Source: Caldilineaceae bacterium (GTDB lineage: Bacteria > Chloroflexota > Anaerolineae > Caldilineales > Caldilineaceae). Taken from it: a stretch of 62,227 nt of DNA. Below the pieces are notes generated by a model that made no database searches, was not told the DNA's origin, and was given only the letters and a program-made list of their open reading frames with translations. Below are positions 23,609 to 31,433 of the stretch, piece by piece (positions within the stretch are counted from its first letter, which is position 1; each line of letters begins with the position of its first letter). A program made the translations under genes and the position numbers. The stretch is taken from the NCBI GenBank assembly GCA_022824685.1, contig JAJDZJ010000198.1, positions 1 to 62,227 on the forward strand, in the 5' to 3' direction.

Positions 23609-23673
23609 AGTATAGCGATTTCCGGCCCTCGTGTCCTTATCAGAATCCTATGGCAACTTTAAGGCAACCTTAA
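23609..23673 (-). promoter_or_regulatory. Putative promoter and response-regulator site of the HtrA gene
   Basis: On the minus strand two abutting 11-base direct repeats, TTAAGGTTGCC and TTAAAGTTGCC (plus-strand 23663-23673 and 23652-23662), stand upstream of AGGACA (-35, 23632-23637), a 17-base spacer and TATACT (-10, 23609-23614). One-turn direct repeats next to a poor -35 are the usual layout for activation by OmpR-family regulators, and such a regulator is encoded nearby. The rest of 23527-23816 shows no gene. Confidence 0.6.
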
Positions 23674-23816
23674 CACGCGCTTTCACCTCCCGGCCAAGCC
23701 CATCTCCTGCCCTCCCCGCCCCGAACCAGCGAACTCTGGCCGCTGCCCTATCCCCCGGTAAGGACGAATGAGATGAACCAAGCCAACAGTCAGATCTGCG
23801 GACCGACCTCCTCTGG

Positions 23817-25235
23817 TTACCGAGGAAACTCCCGCCGAAGAGTCAGAACCAGCTGCGCTCCCCTGCCCGCAGCGCGATGCTGAGCAGTCAGCGTGCCGCC
23901 CTGCGCCTCCGCCAGCCGCCGCGAAAGCGCCAGTCCAATGCCCATCCCTTCCCGCACCCGCTCCTGGCGCGATGAACGGTAGAGAAAATCAAAAATCCGC
24001 TCCCGTTCCGATGGGTCGATGCCCGGCCCGCTGTCCTCGATAGTCAGCGCGACACGGTCCTCTTCCGAGCCAACCGCGATGCGAATCTGTCCGCCGTTCG
24101 GCGTATACTTGATCGCGTTGTCCAGCAGGTTGCCAATGATCTGGCTGAGGCGCATCGGATCTGCCGCCGCCAAGACCGCCTCCCGCTCAAATTGTGTGGT
24201 GAGCGCGATCTCTTTCTCCTGAACGCGCGTATCATACCGGCCGCACTCTTCCAAAACCAACGCCCCGATTTCAGTGGGCACGACATCAAGCGCCAGGTCC
24301 TGAATGTCGTTCCTTGCCAGCAATGCCAGATCATCCAAAAGACGGCGCAGCTGATCGACCTGGTCGTCAATGCCCGAAGAGAGCTCGACCACCGTCTCAG
24401 TATCCTGACCGTTCTGGCTCACAACCTGCGCGGCCGCCTTGATCGCCCCCAGCGGGCGCCCCAACTCATGCACGACCGCGCTCAGCAGCCTCCTCCTCCC
24501 CTGCTCCAACTCATACAGCCGCTCCGCCATCTCGTTGAATGTGCGGGCAAGCGTGCGCACTTCCGTCGGCCCGTCCTCCTCGACCAGGCCGGGCGGCGCA
24601 TCGAAATTGACCGCGCGGCTGGCCCGCGTCAATCTCTCCAGCGGCTTGTTGAGCGACCGGCTCAGAACGAAACTGAGCGCGATCGACACCAGCAACCCCG
24701 CGCTGACAGCCCCCCAAACCGTCCATCTCAAGACCCTCAAACGATTATTCACCTGCGTCAACTGCTGTGAGAGATGGACCGCCCCCACGATCTCCTGATC
24801 CGCATTGCGTACCGGAACGGCCACGTCCGCGTTGCCCAAACTCACCTGCCGCGCGATCTCCCCGGCCAGCGCCTTCTGCAAAAGCTCCGGATCAGGTTGT
24901 CGGATAGGCACCTCCGTCGATGCCGTCGCCAACCCCCGCCTCACGACGACCTTCCCATTCCGGTCCACAACATAAAACAGAGTGGGAATCCGAAACTGCA
25001 AACGGGCGAAAAGCGCCCCCGCCTGCTCCGGGTCCTCCTGCGCCGCAAGCTCAGCCTGATATAGCCGCGAAATCAGCTCCCCCTGCCCGGCCAGCTCCGC
25101 AGTCGCTTCATCCAGCACAAAGCGCGCCTCGATCAAATAGAAAAGCAGAAAGCTCAACAATGGAACGATCACCAGCAAAGGAAGAAGATGGCTGATCATC
25201 AAACGGCTTTGCAGGTTACGCCACATCAGTCCCAT
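23817..25235 (-). CDS. Sensor histidine kinase with HAMP domain
   Basis: Membrane kinase of 472 aa. Transmembrane helices at about 15-35 and 173-192 enclose an extracytoplasmic sensor of about 135 residues; a HAMP segment follows (SRSLNKPLERLTRASRAV). The phosphoacceptor is His256 in VVHELGRPLGAIKA, where most kinases read HELRTPL. The ATPase has NLLDNAIKYTPNGG (N box), EDSGPGID (G1) and GMGIGLALSRRLAEAQGG (G2). It overlaps the regulator gene by 20 bases, so the two are coupled. The stimulus is unknown; the neighbouring HtrA gene suggests envelope stress. Confidence 0.92.
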   Translation of the reverse strand: MGLMWRNLQSRLMISHLLPLLVIVPLLSFLLFYLIEARFVLDEATAELAGQGELISRLYQAELAAQEDPEQAGALFARLQFRIPTLFYVVDRNGKVVVRRGLATASTEVPIRQPDPELLQKALAGEIARQVSLGNADVAVPVRNADQEIVGAVHLSQQLTQVNNRLRVLRWTVWGAVSAGLLVSIALSFVLSRSLNKPLERLTRASRAVNFDAPPGLVEEDGPTEVRTLARTFNEMAERLYELEQGRRRLLSAVVHELGRPLGAIKAAAQVVSQNGQDTETVVELSSGIDDQVDQLRRLLDDLALLARNDIQDLALDVVPTEIGALVLEECGRYDTRVQEKEIALTTQFEREAVLAAADPMRLSQIIGNLLDNAIKYTPNGGQIRIAVGSEEDRVALTIEDSGPGIDPSERERIFDFLYRSSRQERVREGMGIGLALSRRLAEAQGGTLTAQHRAAGRGAQLVLTLRREFPR

Positions 25236-25935
25236 CCTCCCCGGCCGGCGTCAACCGGTACCCAATCCCCCGTACCGTGAGTAGACGGCGGGGACGGGCA
25301 GCGTCCTCCTCGATCTTCGTGCGCAACCAGCGCACATGGACATACACAGTCTGCGTTTCGCCGACCCATTCAGTTCCCCATACGTTCTTCAGGATGTCCG
25401 AAATCGGGACCGCTTCCCCCGCCCGGCTCGCCAAATAGGCGAGCAGTTCGAACTCCCTGGGTGTTAGCCCTACGGTCCGTCCGCCTACTGTGACCCGGTG
25501 CGCAGAGCGGTCCAACGCCAAGTCGCCTACATAGAGATTCGACGCTCCCGCCTCGCTGCTGTCCCGTCCTCTCGCCTCCGCGCGCCGCAACACGGCCTTC
25601 ACCCTGGCCAGCAACACATCAATGTCGAACGGCTTTGTCACGTAGTCGTCAGCGCCCAACTCCAGGCCCACTATCTCGTCTAATTCCCGCCGCCTGGCCG
25701 TAACAAAGATGACCGGCGCGTCCAACGACTGCTGCAGCCCCCGCAAGGTCTCCAACCCGTCCATCCCCGGCAACCCTATATCCAGTAGCACCAACTGTGG
25801 CCGCCGTTCGCGCGCCTTGACCAGCGCCTCCTCGCCGCTCCCCGCCGTCTCTGTATCGTAGCCTGCCGCCTGCAACCCGATCGACACGCTGCGCCGCATC
25901 AACCGATCGTCGTCCACCACCAATATCATCGTCAC
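25216..25935 (-). CDS. OmpR/PhoB-family response regulator
   Basis: A 239-aa regulator. The receiver domain has the acidic pair in VVDDDRLM, the phosphoacceptor Asp in LLDIGLPGMDG, Thr in FVTARR and Lys in DDYVTKPFD. The C-terminal winged helix is complete (GLTPREFELLAYLASRAGEA, then TVYVHVRWLRTKIEE and TVRGIGYRLTPAG). The GTG start at 25935 has GAGG six bases upstream; an ATG two codons later is possible. It is the first gene of the kinase operon and the likely binder of the direct repeats upstream of the HtrA gene. Confidence 0.93.
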   Translation of the reverse strand: MTMILVVDDDRLMRRSVSIGLQAAGYDTETAGSGEEALVKARERRPQLVLLDIGLPGMDGLETLRGLQQSLDAPVIFVTARRRELDEIVGLELGADDYVTKPFDIDVLLARVKAVLRRAEARGRDSSEAGASNLYVGDLALDRSAHRVTVGGRTVGLTPREFELLAYLASRAGEAVPISDILKNVWGTEWVGETQTVYVHVRWLRTKIEEDAARPRRLLTVRGIGYRLTPAGEDGTDVA

Positions 25936-26047
25936 TGTGGACCTCGAAAAGCCAGTTTAGTCAAAAAGAACTCGACGAAAGCGGGTAACAGCGTAGCCGC
26001 ACTCCATCCATACCCTGCAATGTCCCCTTCACAAGGTCCTCTCGCCG

Positions 26048-26350
26048 CTATCCACCGTCTACTGCAGTTGCGGTCCTCCCCCAACCCCCGCCCGTCAACC
26101 TCTCAGCCTTGCCATTTGTCGGCGCCCCCTCCGCGCCCCGCCCTTCTCGCGCCCCATCGCCATGCCTACCCAAACACACCGCACTAGCCACCCACTCTCT
26201 CTCCCCCACGGGGCGGGGCAGTGCCTGGACCAGGTGACCTTGCGCAGATCCCCGGCGGCAACCACACGCCGCCGGGCCGGGGGACACCCCCGGACCCCCG
26301 CGATCGCCCCGCCACTCACTGACCACTGCAGTTCTATCCACTGCAGTTCC
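26048..26350 (+). repeat. Heptamer-like repeats in the 25936-26355 gap
   Basis: CACTGACCACTG (26317-26328) is copy 3 of the heptamer unit. It runs into a tandem duplication of CCACTGCAGTTC (26323-26334 and 26338-26349); a related CTATCCACCGTCTACTGCAGTT is near 26048. The gap has no believable gene: open frames across it are Arg/Gly-rich and lack start signals. Confidence 0.55.
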
Positions 26351-26355
26351 TTCCG

Positions 26356-26820
26356 TCACTTTACGCCCACGCCGAACTCATAGACCAGTTGCCCGCCCAG
26401 CCAGCCGCTGAGAATCACCAGTCCGATTCCTGCCGCGAGCTGTACTGTCAACCGCCATCTGCCCCAGCGGCCAGCCAGTAGGTCCGTTGCCCAAACGCCG
26501 TCCTCCCCGTCTGTCCCCTTCCGCCGCGTCCATACCAGCCAGCCGCGGTAGATCAGGTCACCGTATAGGACCGCCAGCGCCAGGCCGCTGCCCGTATGCC
26601 AGTTGAGAAAAGGTCGGTAGGGGGCATCCGGCGGCAGAGACCCTTGCGACACGATACCGCTCACGATAGCCGCCAGCAGCGTCACCCATCCTGGCAAGAG
26701 CAGCCCCCACCCTATGATACGCAGTTCCATCCGCGGCCAGCGGTGCAAAGCCCCCAGCAGCGCAAGACTGCCGCAAATCAACAGCGCAATCGGAAAATGG
26801 ACCACGGCGGCATGAATCAC
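26356..26820 (-). CDS. DUF2231-family membrane protein
   Basis: Small membrane protein of about 154 aa with four hydrophobic segments. The VIHAAVVHFPIALLICGSLA opening matches the His-containing helix typical of DUF2231, followed by LNWHTGSGLALAVLYGDLIY. Two histidines facing the membrane suggest heme or metal binding, but function is unproven. GTG at 26820 is chosen (AGGGAAG six bases upstream); an AGGAGG further upstream points instead to a rare ATT at 26844, which would add eight residues. It is divergent from msrP; many DUF2231 genes accompany redox or metal genes. Confidence 0.7.
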   Translation of the reverse strand: MIHAAVVHFPIALLICGSLALLGALHRWPRMELRIIGWGLLLPGWVTLLAAIVSGIVSQGSLPPDAPYRPFLNWHTGSGLALAVLYGDLIYRGWLVWTRRKGTDGEDGVWATDLLAGRWGRWRLTVQLAAGIGLVILSGWLGGQLVYEFGVGVK

Positions 26821-27191
26821 AGTGAGCTTCCCTGACTTCGATACAATTGAATCCCTCCTTCTGCGAGGCAACCTGGTTCCCGGCTCTTCCGCATTCGCCA
26901 GACCAAACTTGCGTGCCTCACGTAGGCCATCCCGCTCCACCTGAAAAGGATACCAGACAACCCGACAACCCTTTGGTACGCTACTTCTCAATTCGCCTCG
27001 CCCGCGCCGACGAAGCGGCGCGATTTTGCCCCTTATCGCAGGTCGGCAGATCGCAAATCCTTTTTCGACTATCTATAACGATCTGATAAGATTCTTGGCA
27101 ATAGTTCCATAATAACTGGGGTCTATACTGGATTGTGTATCAGGATATGGACAACAGGAACCACTCCGAAATGTCTGGGTAAGGCGAAAGG
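26821..27191. promoter_or_regulatory. Divergent intergenic region before msrP
   Basis: About 370 bases separate the DUF2231 gene from msrP. The right part (27060-27150) is distinctly AT-rich (TTTTTCGACTATCTATAACG, then TAATAACTGG and TATACT) and probably holds the msrPQ promoter, but I cannot place a -35/-10 pair with proper spacing. No gene is seen. Confidence 0.4.
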
Positions 27192-28181
27192 ATGAGAAAA
27201 ATGGCACGCATACAGATTCCCAAAGTCCCTTGGCAAGAGATAACGCCTGAAGAGGTCTTCCTCAACCGTCGCAAATTCATGAAAGGCGCCGGACTGGCCC
27301 TGGGCGCGACTGCGCTCGCTGCCTGTTCCATGCCTGAAATGGAGGAGGTAGCCAGCGGGGGAGATACCGAGAGCGCCCAATCCGAGGCCGTATCAGCCGA
27401 GCCCGGAAGCACCGACGAACTTGGCGACCCGCTCAACACGTTTGAGCAGATTACCAACTACAACAACTACTATGAGTTCTCCACCGACAAGCAGGCTGTG
27501 GCGCGCCTGGCCGAAGGCTACCCCACCTCCCCGTGGACCGTTGAGATAGGTGGCCTCGTCAATAATCCCGGTACCTACGATGTCGACGACCTGAAGCAGA
27601 TGTTCGACATCGAAGAACGCATCTACCGGCTGCGCTGCGTGGAAGCCTGGTCCATGGTGATCCCGTGGATGGGTTTCCAGCTCTCCGACCTGCTTGAAGC
27701 CATCGAGCCGACGTCGGATGCGCAGTATGTGCGCATGGAGACGATTCTCGACATGGAAGGAATGCCTGGCCAGAGGAGCAGCAGCTGGTACCAGTGGCCC
27801 TACGTCGAGGGCCTGCGCATTGATGAAGCCATGAATCCGCTTGCGATTCTCGCCACCGGCCTCTACGGCAAGGACCTCCTGCCCCAGAACGGCGCGCCCA
27901 TCCGTCTCGTCGTCCCCTGGAAGTACGGCTTCAAGAGCGTCAAGTCGATCGTCAAAATCGACCTCGTCACCGAGCAGCCAACTTCACTCTGGATGGCCGC
28001 CGCCGGCCACGAGTACGGCTTCTATGCCAACGTCAACCCGGAAGTCAACCACCCCCGCTGGTCTCAGGCCACCGAACGCCGCATCGGCGAACGCGGCCGG
28101 CGTGAAACCCTCATGTTCAACGGCTATGAAGAACAGGTCGCCTATCTCTACGAAGGGATGGACCTGGTCGCAAACTATTAG
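27192..28181 (+). CDS. msrP: MsrP (YedY) molybdopterin methionine-sulfoxide reductase catalytic subunit
   Basis: Catalytic subunit of 329 aa that repairs oxidised methionine in envelope proteins. NRRKFMKGAGLALGATALAA is a twin-arginine signal (Arg26, Arg27) and it ends in LAAC, a lipobox at Cys45, so the enzyme may be a Tat-exported lipoprotein, which differs from the soluble Gram-negative form. RLRCVEAWSMVIPWMGF holds the cysteine ligand of molybdenum. ITPEEVFLNRR just before the signal is typical of the family. The start ATG at 27192 has AAAGG; ATG 27201 is a second option. msrQ follows after 83 bases. Confidence 0.93.
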   Translation: MRKMARIQIPKVPWQEITPEEVFLNRRKFMKGAGLALGATALAACSMPEMEEVASGGDTESAQSEAVSAEPGSTDELGDPLNTFEQITNYNNYYEFSTDKQAVARLAEGYPTSPWTVEIGGLVNNPGTYDVDDLKQMFDIEERIYRLRCVEAWSMVIPWMGFQLSDLLEAIEPTSDAQYVRMETILDMEGMPGQRSSSWYQWPYVEGLRIDEAMNPLAILATGLYGKDLLPQNGAPIRLVVPWKYGFKSVKSIVKIDLVTEQPTSLWMAAAGHEYGFYANVNPEVNHPRWSQATERRIGERGRRETLMFNGYEEQVAYLYEGMDLVANY

Positions 28182-28202
28182 CGATTCCGCGAGAACGATA
28201 TT

Positions 28203-28234
28203 GCTGGCGGTCAGGCCCTGTCTTGGCCGCCAGC
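28203..28234 (+). promoter_or_regulatory. Intercistronic hairpin between msrP and msrQ
   Basis: GCTGGCGG (28203-28210) pairs perfectly with CCGCCAGC (28227-28234). Without a T-run it probably tunes msrP versus msrQ mRNA levels. Confidence 0.45.
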
Positions 28235-28264
28235 CAGTGGTGTTTGATCTCCAGAAGGTGACGC

Positions 28265-28921
28265 ATGAACATCGATAGACTTTTGAGCAAAAACCAGATC
28301 CTCTGGCTGACACATATCGGCGCTCTGATCCCCTTTGCGTGGCTGCTATACCAGGACTATTCAAACGGGCTGAGTGTCAATCCAATCCAGGACTGGACTC
28401 TCCGCACCGGAAAGCCCGCGCTCGTCCTGCTCGTCCTCTCTCTCGCATGCACGCCCCTCAATATCATTCTCGGCTGGCGCAACATCATCCCGGCTCGCAA
28501 ATGGCTGGGCCTCTATGCCTTCAGCTACGCGGCCGTCCATTTCTACGTCTTCATCGGGGTAGATTACGCCTATCAGTGGATCTATATCTGGCAGGATGTT
28601 GGCACAAAACCCTATGTCATCGTCGGGTTTAGCGCCCTGCTGATTTTGCTGCCTCTGGCTCTCACCTCGTCCAAAGCGTGGATGCGCCGCCTCGGCAAGT
28701 GGTGGAAGAAACTCCACCAATGGGTCTATCTCGCCGGTGTCCTCGCAGTATTTCACTATGTCTGGGTCGTAAAGGCCGACTACCGTGAACCGGCTGCCTG
28801 GGGCGTTCTGCTCGGACTCTTCCTTATCGTGCGCATTCCCATCGTCCGCAAGCGCATCGCTCGATGGCGCTCCAAGCTAAGAGGCCCTGCCCAACCAAAG
28901 GCAAGACGATCGGCGGCCTGA
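28265..28921 (+). CDS. msrQ: MsrQ (YedZ) heme-binding membrane subunit
   Basis: A 218-aa ferric-reductase-like membrane protein with about six hydrophobic helices. It passes electrons from the quinone pool or flavin to MsrP. Heme-ligand histidines are visible in SYAAVHFYVF, KKLHQWVYLAG and VFHYVWVV. RKWLGLYAFSYAAVHFY and LTSSKAWMRRLGKWWKKLHQ are the family's strongest blocks. The start has GAAGGTG upstream. The basic C-terminal tail is cytoplasmic. A terminator-like hairpin follows. Confidence 0.92.
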   Translation: MNIDRLLSKNQILWLTHIGALIPFAWLLYQDYSNGLSVNPIQDWTLRTGKPALVLLVLSLACTPLNIILGWRNIIPARKWLGLYAFSYAAVHFYVFIGVDYAYQWIYIWQDVGTKPYVIVGFSALLILLPLALTSSKAWMRRLGKWWKKLHQWVYLAGVLAVFHYVWVVKADYREPAAWGVLLGLFLIVRIPIVRKRIARWRSKLRGPAQPKARRSAA

Positions 28922-28974
28922 CCGGGCCGCGAAGATTAGCCGCCTTTGAACCCTCTTTCAAGCGACTCGAATCT

Positions 28975-29017
28975 GGGGGATGCTCCTCTTGGCCCCATAA
29001 CGGCCGGAACATCCCCC
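28975..29017 (+). terminator. Terminator-like hairpin after msrQ
   Basis: GGGGGATG (28975-28982) pairs with CATCCCCC (29010-29017), with a nested GGCC/GGCC pair in the loop, and a short TTT follows. It lies between convergent genes and could serve msrPQ. Confidence 0.6.
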
Positions 29018-29018
29018 T

Positions 29019-29327
29019 TTAGGTTTCTCTTTCCTGGGCGCACTGGGGGCAAAACTGGGGATCCTCTAACTCGATCAGATGCTCGCTGCAAACGGAAAAG
29101 GTGACCTCCACCCGTTCAGACAGGAAGCGTCTCCGCACCTCAGCTTCAAGCAGAAGAGTTCGGCAATTGCTGGTCAGCAACAACGCGGGCACCGGACAAC
29201 TGTTGCACAACTTCCGTCTCCACGGACGTTTATTGCGGGGACTTGCTTCCAGCAACCGGCATGTCTCCCGCTCGTTGCCTCGGTGATAATCCCCATAGAA
29301 AAATCGGCAGTTTACCCGCTGTGGCAT
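29019..29327 (-). CDS. Cys-rich putative zinc-binding protein, 102 aa
   Basis: No family recognised. The protein has eight cysteines: C-x15-C within VNCRFFYGDYHRGNERETCR, then CNSC in KLCNSCPVP (two), a single one in SNCRTL, one in FSVCSEH, and the pair CPQC near the C-terminus. The pairs suggest one or two zinc ribbons or treble clefs. ATG at 29327 is chosen, with AAAAGG seven bases upstream; the upstream part of the frame is not protein-like. It is downstream of the HARE-HTH-like gene on the same strand, 141 bases away. Confidence 0.65.
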   Translation of the reverse strand: MPQRVNCRFFYGDYHRGNERETCRLLEASPRNKRPWRRKLCNSCPVPALLLTSNCRTLLLEAEVRRRFLSERVEVTFSVCSEHLIELEDPQFCPQCAQERET

Positions 29328-29468
29328 CGGCTGCCTTTTATTGATTCCGCTATTCCGGCGCGTCCCGCAATCGTCCCGCCAAACATGCCAAAAAGGCAAA
29401 AATAACAGAACCGCCGACACCTATCGGCGGCCCTCTGCCCTGCCTGTCCAATCCCCGCCCAACGGCGC

Positions 29469-30716
29469 TCAATTGTTCCAGAACGGGACATCACCATGGT
29501 CGTCCTGGTCCCAATCGCCGCCCAAAAGATAATCAGGATCGATAAAGAGGCGGTCTGCCAGTTCAATCTTGCGTCTCTCCTGCTCCGGCATCAAAGTGCC
29601 AAACTCGTGTTCCAAACTCACGAGCATCTCCAGTTCGGCTTCCAGAAGATGGAACTCCATATGACTAAGTGGCGTACTCCCCGGCGCCGAATCCTCAAGT
29701 TCGCGCAAATAGGCCTCGTACGCTTCACACGTATCCCCTTCACTGTCCTCTGAAGCCGACTCCCCTCGCCCCCACTCCAATGAAGGAAGTCCAGCGTACC
29801 CGTTCCCATGAATGAACTGGTCCAATCCCCCTCCCTCCCAGTTCCCCATCCAGAATCCATACCGGTTCTGAGACGGCTCTTCCGCCTTGGGCGCCGACTC
29901 GCGATCGTGCGGCGCGGCGCTCTCAGCGCCGTCATCCCGGCCGTCGGCCGTGTATCCGCCGTCCTCCAGGAGCCGCAGCGTGCTGTACTCGTGCAGCACG
30001 AGGTGCATATCGTCTGGCGGCACCGCGTCGCTGTAAACCCCCTGACCGATCAAGGCCCCTGCCAGCTCCCACACAGGCATTGCGGCCCGCGACTTCCTGT
30101 CCCTGCCCACGACCGCCTCGGCAGCACGCGACAGCGCGACATTGCGCCCCCGAATCAGTCCCTCCTGCCGCGACTCCTTCGGCTGCAATCGCATCATATA
30201 TTCGCCGCCGACCGCATCCTTCACCTGGATCAGCAGATCGTCGTCGGCCGTGCCCCCAGCCTGATCGACCCACTCCGCGAACGCCGGTCCAAGCCGCAAG
30301 GCCCATGTGCCCCGCGCTATCTCCGCGTGCGCTCGCAAAGTCGGACCACCCATCAACGCAACCGAAATCAGACGCGAGTCCGGTCGGTGATTCTGGAAAA
30401 ACCCGGGAAAGAAGACCGCATGTTCCAACTCATCCAGAAGCAGCGTCCCTTTCCGGATTTCGTTGCGAGCGAGAGGATGTCTGAAAAACTGGTCTTTCAG
30501 CAGACAGGAGAGCCACCCGAACCGTCCCGGTCCGACCGGGATGGCCTGATACAGTTTGCCAACTGCCTGATACACCGCGCTGCGGGCTCCGCTCCCAATT
30601 GGACGATGATGCGCAATGCGGGAAATCAGACTGTCGACACTGAGGGGCGCCTGGGAGTTGCTCAGAATCTCGGCTACACAGGTGAAATAGCTGGGATATT
30701 GCCTATCTTTCGCCAT
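29469..30716 (-). CDS. Uncharacterised protein with HARE-HTH-like N-terminal domain
   Basis: A 415-aa protein. The first 70 residues (YPSYFTCVAEILSNSQAPLS, VDSLISRIAHHR, AVYQAVGKLYQAIPVGPGRF) resemble the HARE-HTH domain, a winged-helix module linked to DNA modification and transcription. Residues about 80-245 are a mixed domain I do not recognise (LLDELEHAVFFPGFFQNHRP; LIQVKDAVGGEYMMRLQPKE). The rest is acidic and low in complexity, ending WDQDDHGDVPFWNN. AGGAGG lies eight bases before the chosen ATG at 30716, better than two upstream starts. It could be a regulator or nuclease partner. Confidence 0.65.
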   Translation of the reverse strand: MAKDRQYPSYFTCVAEILSNSQAPLSVDSLISRIAHHRPIGSGARSAVYQAVGKLYQAIPVGPGRFGWLSCLLKDQFFRHPLARNEIRKGTLLLDELEHAVFFPGFFQNHRPDSRLISVALMGGPTLRAHAEIARGTWALRLGPAFAEWVDQAGGTADDDLLIQVKDAVGGEYMMRLQPKESRQEGLIRGRNVALSRAAEAVVGRDRKSRAAMPVWELAGALIGQGVYSDAVPPDDMHLVLHEYSTLRLLEDGGYTADGRDDGAESAAPHDRESAPKAEEPSQNRYGFWMGNWEGGGLDQFIHGNGYAGLPSLEWGRGESASEDSEGDTCEAYEAYLRELEDSAPGSTPLSHMEFHLLEAELEMLVSLEHEFGTLMPEQERRKIELADRLFIDPDYLLGGDWDQDDHGDVPFWNN

Positions 30717-30869
30717 TCGATATGCCTCCTGCCGGCTATTATCCCATATGAGGAACTGATTGTCCATCACAATGCCCAACGCTGAATGCACGCCCCGTTC
30801 TCTGTACTGAAGCCAAGGCCCAACCAATCCCCAACCTGTTGCGATGAATGCGCGAACCGGAATGCAGGC

Positions 30870-31274
30870 TCAGTCCCCCGCAGCGAAAACCGGCCGAAAC
30901 TTGTATCCATATACGATCTCGCCGCTGTCCCCCTCCTCCCGCAGCTTGCGCGTCACCATCTCCACCGGCATCCCTATTTCGACTTCCTCGTCCGAAATGT
31001 CCGTCAACTGCGCCGTCACCATCGGCCCTTCTTCCAGCTTGACCAGCGCCATCGTATACGGCCGCTGCGCCAAAAAGCCATTCGGCACGTTGAACATCTT
31101 CGTGTAGCTGTAAACCTCGCCCCGCCCGCTCATCGTGTGCAGCGGCCCCGCCGCCTCGCTGCAATGCGGGCAGACATCGCGCGGCGGGAAGATGGCCTGA
31201 CGGCATTCCGGGCATATCTCCCCTTCCAGACTGTATCGCTGTTGTCTCGTTCGCCATAGGCTGGCAATACTCAT
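30870..31274 (-). CDS. DUF35 Zn-ribbon/OB-fold protein, thiolase partner
   Basis: A 134-aa protein of the DUF35 (acyl-CoA-binding OB-fold) family. CPECRQAIFPPRDVCPHC is the rubredoxin-like zinc ribbon; SGRGEVYSYTKMFNVP and PYTMALVKLEEGPMVTAQL form the OB-fold. In characterised archaeal complexes the DUF35 protein bridges thiolase and HMG-CoA synthase and lets acetoacetyl-CoA pass between active sites. It follows the thiolase gene on the same strand. GAGAGG precedes the ATG at 31274. Confidence 0.88.
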   Translation of the reverse strand: MSIASLWRTRQQRYSLEGEICPECRQAIFPPRDVCPHCSEAAGPLHTMSGRGEVYSYTKMFNVPNGFLAQRPYTMALVKLEEGPMVTAQLTDISDEEVEIGMPVEMVTRKLREEGDSGEIVYGYKFRPVFAAGD

Positions 31275-31433
31275 ATCATCCTCTCTGAATCCAATTCCTG
31301 GCAAATTCGCGACTGCGCCGCGATCCTAACCCGACCGGCCTACCAATCTCTACCTGTCGGGGGCCCGAAAGCTGTGCTGATAGTTTCTGACAGCTGTTTT
31401 TCCGCCAATTCGTCCGCCCAGCGGCCCATTTTC

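Noticed and set aside
26048-26359. Hypothetical minus-strand protein in the 25936-26355 gap
   Set aside because: It is Arg/Gly/Ala-rich, has no ribosome binding site and includes repeat DNA.
27060-27150. Sigma-70 promoter at TTGGCA/TATACT ahead of msrP
   Set aside because: The spacing is 23 bases, too wide for a normal promoter; only the AT-rich character is reported.
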